This document shows, piece by piece, positions 36,562-46,934 of a DNA stretch of 64,000 bases. The stretch comes from Paratrimastix pyriformis (taxonomy: Eukaryota; Preaxostyla; Paratrimastigidae), in assembly GCA_027972325.1 (NCBI GenBank), contig JAPMOS010000068.1:122501-186500 (forward strand). Direction: 5' to 3'. Position 1 is the stretch's first letter. Each line of letters starts with the position of its first letter. The notes beneath the pieces were generated by a model. It was not told where the DNA came from, searched no databases, and saw only the letters and a program-made list of their open reading frames with translations. Made by a program: the position numbers and the translations under genes.

Positions 36562-37903
36562 ATGTGGTGATGCCTCCTCCCGGCGCACCCGCATCACTCC
36601 CTGACCTGGCTGGCTGGCTGGCTGGCTGGCTGCCGATGGTCCCCCCGGGTGGGCTCCAGGCTCGCTGCTGACCATCCCCCTGACCACCGAGCACTCGCCC
36701 CTGAGCGGCCCCGAGATCAAGCGCATCCGGGCACGGGCGGCTTCGTCGCCAACGGCCGCGTCAACGTCCGCCCCTGCCCGCACCCAGCCGCCAGCCGCCA
36801 GCCACCAGCCACCAGCCACCAAGTGTGGCTGCTGCCTGCCGTGCCCCCAGACGAGCGCCCGATCCAAATCATGACCCTGGGGTTTGACACGGACACGGAC
36901 ACGGACACGACAGGGCATCCTGGGGTCTCGCGCGCCCTGGGGGACCCGGACCTGAAGGGGATGCCGGCCCCGCCCAGCCCTGGCAGCCCCCCGGGGCCGC
37001 CTGCCCCCGTCCTGCTGACGGCCGAGCCCGACGTGACCCGCTTCGGGTTGACCGAACGGGACCTCTTCATGGTCGTTGCCTGCGACGGGTCCGGCTGCCT
37101 GCCCGCGTTGCCTGTTCCCCCCCCCCCCCCCCCCCCCCCGCTCACTTCCCCACCCATCCATGGGTCGCGTTGTGTGGGCTGTGCGGCGGGGGCCGGCGCA
37201 GCTTCTGGAACGTGAGCATCCCGCAGGAGGTCGTGGCCGAGGTCTACGGGCGGCTGGCGGCGGCCCCCAAGGGCCACGACATCGTGCGGCCGCTGCTGAC
37301 GGCCGACCAGCGGGCCGCCGAGCGGACCCGACCCGACCTGCTGCAGAAGATCTGCGACGACCTCGTCCTCGGCGCCATCCGCGACCGCCACTCCAAGGGT
37401 CGGCCGGCGGTGCCCATCCTCCTTCGTGTGTGTGCCTCTGCCCCCAGATGATGCCTCTGCCCCCAGATGATGCCTCTGCCCCCAGATGATGCCTCTGCCC
37501 CCAGATGATGCCTCTGCCCCCAGATGATGCCTCTGCCCCCAGATGATGCCTCTGCCCCCAGATGATGCCTCTGCCCCCAGATGATGCCTCTGCCGGATGA
37601 TGCCCCGATGGCTTGGTGGGGTCGGCGGGTGGCGGGCGGGGCAGACAAGGTATCGGCAGGGGTGCCTTGCCGTCCTGTTGCCTGTGTTCGTGGGTGAGAT
37701 GCAGACGACGCGTCGTCGGTGTTGGTGGCGGCCAGCCGTCCGTCGCTCATGGCGGTGTCCGTGCGCGTGGTTTGGGGGGCGCAGACAACGTGTCGGTGAT
37801 GGTGCTGGTCTTCCAGCGCGGCCTCTTCGACGGCACCCGCAGGGAGGGCGAGCCCAACAGCGGCGGCGGCCCGGAACCCCCCGCCCCTGCCCCCTCGGGA
37901 TAA
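35516..37903 (+). CDS. PP2C-family serine/threonine phosphatase (PPM)
   Basis: Metal-dependent Ser/Thr phosphatase. Exons: 35516-35593, 35657-36178, 36327-36510, about 36674 to the donor after GRVN, about 36912-37090, about 37203-37398, about 37783-37903. Motifs in order: SGDQGIRPTMEDTH (motif 1, metal-binding E/D), YFGLFDGHGG (motif 2 DGHGG), TAVTVLVAGRAVYVANVGDS (GTTA...VANVGDS), PLTTEHSP, GGFVANGRVN, GVSRALGD, MVVACDG with FWNVSIPQE, and DNVSVMVLVF. All catalytic aspartates expected in these motifs are present. One base is missing between IKRIR and TGGFV (about 36729-36731, a GGG run), which shifts the frame; a read error is likely as no intron fits. Introns are short with poly-C runs at 36206-36238, 36517-36560 and 37119-37138. 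An Ala/Pro insert (35935-36150) separates motif 2 from the next strand. Confidence 0.85.
37430..37595 (+). repeat. (CCTCTGCCCCCAGATGATG)n, nine units
   Basis: Nineteen-base tandem units in the last PP2C intron. Each carries CCCCCAG, a good 3' splice-site motif, so the intron holds nine decoy acceptors about 190 bp ahead of the acceptor that restores phase. Confidence 0.95.
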
Positions 37904-38286
37904 CAGGGTAGTCTCGCGCAGCCCCCCCTCCCCCCCCCCCCCCCCCCCCCCCCCCAGCACCATTCTGGTCGCTGGTGATGATGGCGGTGGTGATGATGGT
38001 TGGCGTTTCTTTTTGGGACATCCGAAGATCGCCATCTGGCGCTTGGGCGCTTCCCCAAGGGGGTGGGTGGGCGAAGATGGGGAATAAATGCAGGGGAAGC
38101 GCCCCAGACGCCAGACGCCAACGGGAGCTCGCAAAGACAAGAAGAACCGAGAGAAATGGGAAGGGAGAATGCGAGGGAAACGCGAGAGAAAAGAAAGGGA
38201 AGGCGACGGAAATCCGAGGATGCGAGGGGTTCGCGCCGTCAGTTGCGGTCCTCGACGAGAGAAAAGGGGAAGTGGAAGGAAAGGAG
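37904..38286. other. Convergent intergenic region, PP2C / HAD
   Basis: Holds a C run (about 37937-37955) and a purine-rich stretch (about 38130-38290). A second copy of the last 15 bases of the HAD gene lies at 38238-38252. Confidence 0.6.
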
Positions 38287-39145
38287 GGTCAGTTGCGGTC
38301 CTCGGCAGCGGCCAGGTGGACCCCGAGGGCCTCGAGCTCCCGGCGCAGCTTGTCGGGGCTGTCCCTCTCGGCCCGGAAGCAGATCGCTTGGAAGCCGAGC
38401 GACTGGGGGCGGCGAAGAAGGGGAAAAGGGGTGGTGAGGCTCGTCCGCGGTGGCTGTGGCTGTGGGCCAGACCCGGGCCTGCGAGATGTTCTCCGATTTG
38501 TCGTCAATAAAAGCCACATTGGCCGGCTGGGCGGTGGGGTCCTGAGCTCGGATTCGCTGCATCAGGGCCGCGAAGATGGCCGGGTCGGGCTTTGCCAGGC
38601 CCAGCTGGCTGCTGACCAGGATGACCCCGGGTTCGAAGGTCTTCACAAACTCCGGGTGCTGTTCGAAGATATAGTCGGTTTGCTCCGAGAGATGGTTGCT
38701 CAGGATGCCCAGGTGATACCCGCCACGGCGAGCTTCCTCCAGCACGGAGTGGGTATTCGGCAAGAGATCGAGAAACCCGTTCTTGCGAACCAAGTCGCAG
38801 AACAGGGTGCCAGTGACCTACCTCGCAAAAAAAAAAAGAGACATGAAGGAAGAAAAAAACAAAGCCGAACAGACAGTCGGGTCCGTAATGCCGGCAAGTC
38901 TGATGATGTTATCCCAGTATTCAGTTTCTGACCCGTCTTTAATTTTTGCCTCCTGCCAGGCCCTATTGTGTGCTTGACGAAGCCTGATCAAAATGTCGCC
39001 GCCCCAGCCGCGCCGCTGCGCATAGTCGGCAAGAAATGGAAAATGAACATCCCCTAGATGATCGAGTGTCAAAGTCGCTGGATTGGTGGGCAAACGAACC
39101 AATGCACACGCCTCCGAGATCGGTCACAATCCAAGTGACTGGCAT
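38287..39145 (-). CDS. HAD-superfamily hydrolase (HAD-IA type)
   Basis: Likely a small-molecule phosphatase or haloacid-type hydrolase; the substrate is unknown. Exon 1 starts MPVTWIVTDLGGVCIG, with motif I as DLGGV. An intron (GTTCGT...CTAG) joins it to DVHFPFLADYAQRRGWGGD, the start of the helical cap. The core exon has motif II LGILSNH, motif III lysine in GLAKPDPAIF and motif IV FIDDKSEN, so the catalytic set is complete. The last exon has SLGFQAICFRAERDSPDKLR and ends AAAEDRN with TGA at 38287-38289. The start is in GAAAATG context, 85 bp from the divergent glycosidase gene. Confidence 0.8.
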
Positions 39146-39230
39146 TTTCTTCTCGACCCCCGATTCCGTCTTCGGTCAGGGATACCCCGTCGGACGAGGC
39201 TCCGCTCCTTTGTTTGAGCTGCCCCCATTG
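39146..39230. promoter_or_regulatory. 85-bp divergent promoter, HAD / glycosidase
   Basis: Only 85 bp between the two start codons. Pyrimidine-rich on the plus strand, no TATA box. Confidence 0.5.
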
Positions 39231-39913
39231 ATGATGCGCTGGCCATTGCTGCTGCTTGCCGGTTTGGCGTGTGTGCTCGCTGACCTTCCCGAAAATTTTG
39301 AGTACGCCACGAATTCCTTCGTTTCCGACTTCGTGACCAGTCCCGTGTATCCGTCACAAGATCCGCTGCCTCACGTCGTGCACAGCACGATCATCAAGCA
39401 TCTTCCCGACCAAGACCTGACAGTCCACTTGGTCCGACTCACCAACCCGCTGCTCCACTTCCACGTGTACCCCTCGCTGACCGGCTGCCCGGGGCGGAAC
39501 CGCACGAGCGACAACGCCCAGGCCCGGGGCTGCTTCATCGCGGGGAACGCCGGGTTCTTCGACACCCACACGGGGGCCTGCCTGGGGCACGTCGTCAGCG
39601 AGGGCCACCTGGTGCAGCTCGACGCCCAGATGCACCCCTCGCTGGCCCTCTCCCGGACCACCCAGCGGTGGGCCGTGGGCTACATGAACGAGGTGGACAT
39701 TGTGCCCCAGGGCCAGAACCTGGTCTACGACGAGGTGGTCAACGGGATCGGGTGGCTGGTGCGCGAGGGCCAGCCCTACCTGAACACCTCCCAGTCCGCC
39801 GAGAAGATCTCCCAGGCCTTCGTCAACCTCTTCGCCCCCCGGATGGCCGCCGGCCACGACATCAACGGCCAGTTCCTCATGCTCGAGGTCAGCCCCAGCC
39901 CCCAGCCCCTCCG

Positions 39914-39951
<38 letters not shown>

Positions 39952-40543
39952 GCCTGAGTTCGGTCGGCTGCTGACGTCGATGAGGCCTGGTGGCCTGACC
40001 TCACCTCACCTGACCTCCTCGCCTGGGTTGGGCTCTTGATGTTGGCGGGGCCATGAGATGGACGGCCTGGCGTCGACAACATCACCTGACCTCACCTGAC
40101 CTCACCTGACCTCACCTCGCCTTTCTGTCCCCTCCGCGCCTGGGTCGGTGGGCTGTTGATGTCGATGCTGGTGGGGTCAGGTGGACGGCCTGGAGTCTGC
40201 CAACCTGGGGGCCAAGCTGACCGTCATGACCGAGCTTGCCCTCGAGTACGGCCTCTACAACGCCATCAACCTCGACGGGGGCGGCTCCACGACCGTCTAC
40301 ATGGAGGGCGCGGTCCGCTGCCGCCACCCCCGATCCATCATTCTCTCTGTTCGACCCTCACGCCGCACATCCGCACCACCCGCTGGCGATCGGGCCTCAC
40401 CATCTGCCTCGATTTGTGCGTCTGTGTAGGTGCGCAACCGGTGCTGCGACAAGTGCGCCGCGGGCCACGAGGCCGAGCACTGCCCCGCCGGCTGGGACGG
40501 GGCCTGCCAGCGGGCCGTCACGACCATCCTCTGCATTCGCTGA
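39231..40543 (+). CDS. Phosphodiester glycosidase, NAGPA-like (uncovering enzyme family)
   Basis: NAGPA removes the covering GlcNAc from mannose-6-phosphate tags in the animal Golgi; related proteins occur in bacteria and protists, so the exact substrate is open. Exons 39231-39887, 40181-40312 and 40430-40543, all phase 0. Signal peptide MMRWPLLLLAGLACVLA. Family motifs: FIAGNAGFFDTHTGACLGH, NGIGWLVREGQPYLN, AAGHDINGQFLMLEVDG across the first splice, and NAINLDGGGSTTVYMEG with the typical DGGGSTT loop. The last exon is Cys-rich (RCCDKCAAGHEAEHCPAGWD), as in an EGF-like tail, then stops. NRTS is a possible N-glycosylation site. Intron 39888-40180 has a long C run (39917-39949) and copies of the following exon start. 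Confidence 0.8.
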
Positions 40544-40761
40544 GGCGGCCACTCCCGGGCCCTCTCGGGCCCACTAACTGTATCCGTACCCGTCTTCCGG
40601 CTTCCCTTGAGCATCCTCTGCCCGTGTCCGTGTTTCGTCCGTTCCTCCTGGTGTGTGTGATGGCATCGTCGGGATATATCTCGAGACCGAGACCGACTTT
40701 CGCCGCCGAACTGGTTCCGCCGCCCTGTGTCATCTGCCCTCCGGGTCATCGCCCCCGTGTG
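40544..40761 (+). other. 3' flank of the glycosidase gene with a short tandem repeat
   Basis: From about 40727 the unit GTGTCATCTGCCCTCCGGGT runs twice (second copy in the adjacent frame). No coding support. Confidence 0.5.
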
Positions 40762-41055
40762 TCATCTGCCCTCCGGGTCATCGCCCCCCTGGTCGAAGGC
40801 AGCCTGAGTGTGGGTCAGCTCAGTCTTGGTCTGGGTCAGCTCCTGGGTCTTCTGAGCGAGTTCGTGCTGGGTCTGGGCCAGTTGAGCCTGGAGGTCGGCT
40901 CGGGTCTTGAGTAGGTCGCTGATGGCAGACGTGACCTGGGACAGGTAGGCACCCAAGTCGGTGGACAGTCTCTGCCCGAGGATGCCCAGCTGGGCCGCCG
41001 CTCCGTCACGCTCGGGGGCAGCCCGTTCGGCCTCCCGACAGCCCATCCACCGCAC
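40762..41055 (-). CDS. Possible coiled-coil exon of an unknown gene
   Basis: A 97-residue frame with a clear helical pattern: LGAYLSQVTSAISDLLKTR, then QAQLAQTQHELAQKTQELTQ and TKTELTHTQ, a heptad-like Gln/Leu/Thr coil that ends acidic at GGDDPEGR. No partner exon or family could be found. It lies between two convergent genes, and upstream sequence on this strand is low-complexity. It could be a terminal exon of a diverged gene or chance in GC-rich DNA. Confidence 0.3.
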   Translation of the reverse strand: MRWMGCREAERAAPERDGAAAQLGILGQRLSTDLGAYLSQVTSAISDLLKTRADLQAQLAQTQHELAQKTQELTQTKTELTHTQAAFDQGGDDPEGR

Positions 41056-41924
41056 ACCACCACCACCGCTGGGTGAATGCGATCACCTCAGACGCCCGGG
41101 ATCAGCGATCACCACAGGAGGTGCAACCTCCGCTCGGCCAAGACGGCCCCTCCTTCCTTCCCGCCCCCGGGGTGCCATCTGCCCAGCGGGTCATCGCCCC
41201 CCTCCGCTCGGTCAAGACGGCCCTTCCTTCCCGCCCCCGGGGTGCCATCTGCCCAGCGGGTTGGCCCTCAGGCAGCCGGGACGGCCCGATCCAACACAGC
41301 AGCAGCTGCTGTTGGGCACGAGGCCACACGAACAACACGGAATGGAGGAACACGAAATGGAGGGCGGGAAGGAGATCAGACGACGCTCGACAGGCGCCGA
41401 CTCGAGGGTGACGACGCCAGGCAGCAGAAGAGCAGCGGGGAGCAGAGGGAAGGGCGACACAATAAAAACACCACAATGGCGATGATGCATAAAGCCAAGA
41501 GGAGACCGCGGAGAGGGCAGAGGGCAGAGGGCAGCAGGGGGAGGCAGAGAAAGAGGCAGAGCGGAAGGGCGGGGATGGAACCCACACGCTGCACACCGCA
41601 GCCCGGCAGCGCAGCGCCGAAGAAGCGGAGGGCCGGGGTGGCTGGAGCGCCCGGCTGGCACGACCGGATCGACAAAGAAGACGAAGACGAAGACGAAGTG
41701 GAAGACGAAGTGGAAGACGAAGAGGAGACGAAGTGGAAGACGAAGTGGAAGACGAAGTGGAAGACGAAGTGGAAGACGAAGTGCAAGACAAAGAGGAGAC
41801 GAAGACAGCGCCCATGATGGACGGCGCACCGGCGGGGGCCCGTCGAGGGCAGCCCAGGCACCGGTAGCACCGCCTCAGCTCCGGAGACGCAGGGGCCCGC
41901 GAGCGAGGTGCCCAGGGGGGCGCC
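41056..41924. other. Low-complexity region, 3' of the ZnT-like gene
   Basis: Holds two copies of a roughly 75-bp segment (about 41128-41195 and 41206-41270, CCATCTGCCCAGCGGGT in each), a basic purine-rich stretch, and a GAAGACGAAGTG tandem repeat (about 41680-41790). Frames such as DEDEVEDEVED and KWKTKWKTK come from that repeat. No supported gene. Confidence 0.5.
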
Positions 41925-42990
41925 TCAGGCGGCCAGGGTCTCGGCCGGAAGGGCAGTCGCGGTGGCGGGGAGCATGGTCGCACCCGCCAAACCCGTTTCG
42001 CTCAGCCCCGCCCCTGCTGCTGCCGCGGGGGCGGCATCACCAGCGGCCGCCGGAGAAGTAGCCGTAGCCGTGGCCGTAGCCGTAGCCGTGGCCGTGGGGG
42101 CGGCGCTGTCGGCTGGGGACGAGGCCGAGAGCGGGGTGGCCGGGGTGGCCGGGGTGGCGCAGCAGAAGTCGTTCTGGCACGAGGCTGCACACGACTGGAA
42201 GCAGACCCGCTGCGCCCAGGGAGCCCAAACAGCCCCCAAGCGGACCGGCGGACCGGACGGACGGGGGGGCCGGGTGAGCAGGGAGAAAAAGGCGGGTATG
42301 CACCTCCTCATATGCATATGCCGCCAGACACATGACCCACCCACCCACCGCCCACCCACCGCCCACCATCCATGCCCCGTGTGCCCCAGCCCGTGTGTCC
42401 CTGCCATGCGGGTGTGGGAGCGAGTTGGGGACCTGGGCGGGTCGAGCAGATGTACGTCACCCTACCCCGAGCAACTCACCCACCGGGGTCGAGCAGACGT
42501 ACGTAACCCTACCCCGAGCAACTCGGTCTGGATGGAGAAGCTGCGCCGCTGCCCCCCCGTCCCCGTGGTGTGTGGGAGCGGGATATGACGCGGACCTGGG
42601 CGGGGTCGAGCAGGTGCACGGTCTGGTCGTCGAGGAACTCGGGCTGGATGGAGAAGCTGTGGATGTCGTGGCTGTGCATCAGGGCCCGCAGGTGGGCCGC
42701 CACGGCCATGAAGGCGCCCTGGTGGTGCCGGTGGGCCTCGGCGGCGATGAGGACGTGCATGCTGGTCACGGTGTGGTTGTCGGCCAGGCTCCAGGTGTGC
42801 ATCTCGTGCACCCCCACCACCCCCGGGATCTGTCCACGAGCCCCGCCATCACCCCCCCGCCCGGCGTGGCACATCCCCCCGTCGGATGATGACCCCCCAC
42901 CCCGAACGCGCATGATGAGGGCGGCGATGGTGCGGGGCGGGGCCTGGGAGCACGTGCGCTGTGAGACGGGAGGCAGGCCCAGGGAGGCGT

Positions 42991-43022
<32 letters not shown>

Positions 43023-43287
43023 AGGTCGTGGATTGTGGCGGGGCTGGCGCATATGGTGGGGGTGGTCGGGGGCGCTGACCTGGGCGATGCGGCGCTCGAG
43101 GTGCTGCACGCAGAGCGACTGGGGCGTGCCCATCAGGAGCAGCTTGGCCCCCAGGCCCACTGCGTGCCGCCACCCCAAACCGGGACACCGGGACGGGCGG
43201 GATCGCATCAGGGTCAGTGGAGCCAACCCAGAGGGGCACGGGCGCGGCCGCACGGGGCGAGCACAGGGGGGCATGAGGGTGGGGTGT

Positions 43288-43318
<31 letters not shown>

Positions 43319-45366
43319 GGGGGAGACAGTGAGGGCGGACCGAAGCGGCCCGCGACCAGGAGGAAGACGAAGGCGACGACGATCAGGAAGGAGGGCAGCC
43401 CCCAGAAGAGGGCCGTCTCGAGGGCCGGGCTGGCGGCCAGCCAGAGGCGCAGCGCCCGCTCGGCGATGTAGACCAGGTTCAGCCACAGCATGGTGAAGCT
43501 GCCCAGGAAGCTGGCCTGCTCGAGCATGTGCGACTGCACACAGACACACGCACACCCACACACACCCACACACCCAGGCAACCCAGGATGAGCATGGCGA
43601 AGCTGCCCAGGAAGCTGGCCTGCTCGAGCATGTGACTGCACACCACCCAGCCGGGGCGAGGCACGAAGGGCGGCACGGGGCAAGGCGGCAACGAAGTGGG
43701 CGGGGCCGGGCGGACCATCGGATAGCGGGGCATGTGGGGGCACCGCTGGGGCTCGTCGGCCAGGAGGGGCTCCTTCTCGGCCAGCGCCCGGCCCCGCCAA
43801 TGGACGTGCTCCGCGCCGTGGCCGTGGTCATGATGGTCGTGGTCGTGATGGTCGTGGTGGCGGGCGGGCTGGGGGCTCATCGGGGTGGGCGTCCGGCTGG
43901 GCAGCGGGTTCAGCACCCCTGCAGCAGCCAGCCAGCAGCCAGCGCGCGGCAGCAACGGGCACGGTGAGCGGGGCAGAGCGGGGGGCGTGGCGGGCGTGGC
44001 GGCCAATCGCACGGGGGGGCCGGCGGGGGGCCGGCGGGGGGGACATGGGGAGGCACGGGATGCGGGCACTTGGGGCACGGATGGGTGTGCGGGGAACGGA
44101 TGGGGCACGGATGGGGCACGGAGGGGGGCGGCGGACCGGCGGCAGCGAGGACGACGGCGGCCGATGTGTGCATGATGGGCGTCGGGGGCGCCTCGGGGGC
44201 GGCCTCGCTGGCGCTGGCGCTGGAGCCGGCCGAGGACAGGCTCGGGCTGTGGCCGCCAGGCCCCCACCCGGTGCCACATCAGGGAGGAGGGAGGGGCGGG
44301 TGAGGCGGCTGTTGGCGGCCCGTCCCCACATCCCACCTCATCCCATCCACCTCGCCCGCTCCCTCGCCTGCCCGTCTCGCGGCAGGCCGCAGCCCATGGT
44401 CATGGGCACGGGCACGGGCATGCGGGGCGGCATGGGGCGCCGGGCGGACCAGGGGGTCAGCTGCTGCTGCTGCTGCTGCGCGTCGGGGAGCGGGAGGGGC
44501 GGCGGGGTGGTGGCGGTGGCGGTGGCGGCGAAGTGCTGGCATGCGCACGAGCAGTGGTGGTGCTCGGGGTGACCCGGGGTCGCCGGCTGGGGCAGCTCGG
44601 TCAGCTGGACCGCCTCCCGGGCCGCCTGCGACTTGCGGGCCTTGGCCTCGTCGGCCAGGGTCACGTGCACGTGCCCAGCCTGGGGTGGGTGGTGGGTGGG
44701 TGGGGCCGGTGGGATGTGGGCGGGAGGGTCCATGCCGTGAGCGAGTGCACCCCAATGGTGGGTCGAGCAAGTAGGGGAGGGGACCGGGCGATGGGGCCCC
44801 GGGCCCATGATGGGGATGGGGGATGGGGGAACGGACGCTGGGGCGCAGGACGGAGGCACCGCCGCACTGGAGCAGGACGGCGATCAGGTCGTAGCCTGAC
44901 AGGCCCACCAGGAACCAGAAGCTGACCGCCGGAATCTCCAGCACGGGGTCCCCACTGGAGTCCTCTGCGGACGGTGACCATCGCATGTGATGGAGAAGAT
45001 GAGGCACGGACCTTCACCCAGATAGGCGGAGAGGTTCTCCAAAATAAGATAAAAGCAAATCGAACACAAACAGGCACCCGTGATGAACCCGCCCACCAGC
45101 TCGGCGCGAATGTACCCATACGAGAGGGTGGATGAGCGGGGCTTGCGAGAGAGCTGAAGAAAAAGTTGGTCCCGCTCTGACAACTGGCTCAAAAAACAGC
45201 AGACCCAAGAGAAGAACAGGCACAAACAATTGCAAACGGCAAAACAGAGCCGGATGAAGCCAATCGAGACGAGATCCGAGTTTTCCCAGAGGGCATAGAT
45301 CACGAAAGCCAGCGAAGTGACACTGCTGAGGGTAGTGAGAGCAACATGAGGCCAGAGAGGTTTCAT
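41925..45366 (-). CDS. ZnT1-like cation diffusion facilitator with altered metal site
   Basis: CDF/SLC30 proteins export zinc from the cytosol. Start ATG 45366. The exons in order give TM1-TM3 (MKPLWPHVALTTLSSVTSLA to GYIRAELVGGFITG, human ZnT1 GWIRAEVMGALVNA), TM4 (IPAVSFWFLVGLSGYDLIAV), a His-rich cytosolic loop (EHHHCSCACQH, then HHDHHDHDHHDHGHGAEHVH), TM5-TM6 (HMLEQASFLGSF to LPSFLIVVAFVFLLV), and the cytosolic domain PGVVGVHEMHTWSLAD, HSHDIHSFSIQPEF, as in ZnT1. It ends with a Cys-rich CFQSCAASCQNDFCC and an Ala/Thr tail. Where ZnT1 has SDSFHMLSD in TM2 this protein has hydrophobic VSIGFIRLCF, and HVLGD in TM5 is HMLEQ, so both HxxxD sites appear lost. Introns hold G runs (sense poly-C) at 42991-43021 and 43303-43323. 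Confidence 0.75.
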
Positions 45367-45725
45367 TTCCTTGTGTTGGCAGGAGACAGGTCGGGCGAAG
45401 AGTCAGAAGCGGACTGGGGCGGCAAGCACGCGAACGCCACAACCAAAGCCCGCGTTTTTGTTCGGCCTTGCCGCCCTCGAGGCACCGTTCGAAGGATTGC
45501 CCCTTCATCGACTTGCTCATTGGGGAGGCAGCAAGCAGAAACTGACTTGGATACGATGGATTGTTGTATCTTTTTTTCTTTCCGTGGCTCTTTCGCCTCA
45601 ACAACTGCAGCAGCTCAAAAAAGCACATCAACAAAACCGAAGAGCAAAAACACAGGAAATGATCCAATCAAAAAATCACTCAAAAACCATCCCACCGGAT
45701 CCCTCCCTCCCCGCGTTTGCGGGTC
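45367..45725. other. Intergenic region, ZnT-like start to secreted-protein 3' end
   Basis: Sequence upstream of the ZnT-like ATG (context AAATGAAA), less GC-rich than the genes, with A- and T-runs at about 45569-45660. A long minus-strand frame through 45014-45667 is a shadow of the ZnT exon. Confidence 0.55.
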
Positions 45726-46423
45726 TTATGTATAACGGACAGAGAACATGGTGTAAACGCCCAGGCTGAGGGTGCGATGCACGACAATTTCCATGTTCCG
45801 GTAGCGGTTGCCGAAGATCGGTTCTCCGTTCGGGTCCACGCCCGTCTGCACCCGAGAGAGCGCGTGCACGGGCATCTTGAACTCCATCACAGAACCCCCA
45901 TCGACCGGGGACACGGCCACATCGGGGCAACGGATGAGGTCATCCATGAGGGTGGAGGAGGTCATGACCGTGTCGCACGGCGCGGCGGGGTCGGGGTGGC
46001 TAAACGACACCGGGATGAAGCAGGCAGCATTGCGTTGAGCCGGCGGGGGACCCTTGGCAATGACCAACTTGGTCAGCCCGTACCCGTGCATATTCACAAC
46101 CAATTCCTCGCCGGACATGGCCACCTGCGTGTAAGAGGCCAAGTAGTAGTCGTCGATCGGACACAAGGGCTGATCAGCGAGGACTGGAAATGTGGGTGAT
46201 GAAGAGATTGACAATTGATTGTGAGTTCTGGAAAAACCGGACAGCAATAGAAATGGGGGAAAAAAAATCCGGAAAAATAGGAGCAGCACCAACAAATTCG
46301 CAGTGGCATTCAGACAATCCGCTGACCCCACAGATTGCATGCACTTTGTTTTGCTGCCGAAGGGACCTGAGACAGACCACCAAGTGACAGCAGGCCCAGA
46401 AGTACGAGAAGATGCTTTGGCAT
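45726..46423 (-). CDS. Small secreted protein of unknown family
   Basis: Exon 1 (46423-46381) and exon 2 (46183-45726) join in phase to give a clean signal peptide, MPKHLLVLLGLLSLVLA, followed by mature DQPLCPIDDYYLASYTQV. The mature part of about 150 residues is strand-rich, has five cysteines (PLCPID, AACFIP, APCDTV, IRCPDV among them) and ends SLGVYTMFSVRYT. No catalytic motif is evident. The intron begins GTGGTC and is about 197 nt. A secreted or lumenal beta-sandwich protein is inferred; no family is recognised. Confidence 0.6.
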
Positions 46424-46934
46424 TGGCAGAAAAACAACGTCGCCAAAAGAGGCTCACTTTCGAGTTTTTTGGTCAAAAGTGCGGGCAAATATTTGGGGTG
46501 GCAGTTGGCGAAGGCCTTCGGTGGCCGTGGGTGCAGCGCTCACAGCTATCCAGCATCACAAATCGAAAATATCATATCATGACGATCGCGAGATCAGGGG
46601 CGCCTGGAGGCTCTTGACATCGATCGTCCCACAACCAACAGGGACTGAAGATTCGCACTCAGCATCCATATTATATATTTGTGTATATATACACATTATC
46701 TTGAGTGATATCAGCGAGTTCGGATGGTTGTGAAAGCAAGAGAACTTTTCATTTATCCCTGTGCGCACTCAAGAGCATTTGAGTCCTGAGAAACATCCGA
46801 AACAGGTTACAGAGTCGAGAAAGAACAGGAGCCAAACGGGGACGGTCACGAGAAACAGAATCGCGCTTGGCAAACTTTTCAGTTTGCCGGAATATAGTGT
46901 GCTACTCCTTGGCGTGCGATACCACCCTCACCTG
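46424..46934. other. Divergent intergenic region with AT-rich core
   Basis: The longest divergent spacer in the window (511 bp). Contains ATATTATATATTTGTG with TATATATACACATT at about 46668-46697, the most AT-rich spot of the window and the only strong TATA-like sequence seen. Confidence 0.5.

Noticed and set aside
40544-41300. Mobile element with short direct repeats (GTCATCTGCCCTCCGGGT and CCATCTGCCCAGCGGGT copies)
   Set aside because: No coding capacity, terminal repeats or target-site duplication; fits local tandem duplication seen elsewhere in the window.
45014-45667. Minus-strand 217-residue frame with hydrophobic stretches
   Set aside because: Shadow in another frame of the ZnT-like first exon and its upstream region.
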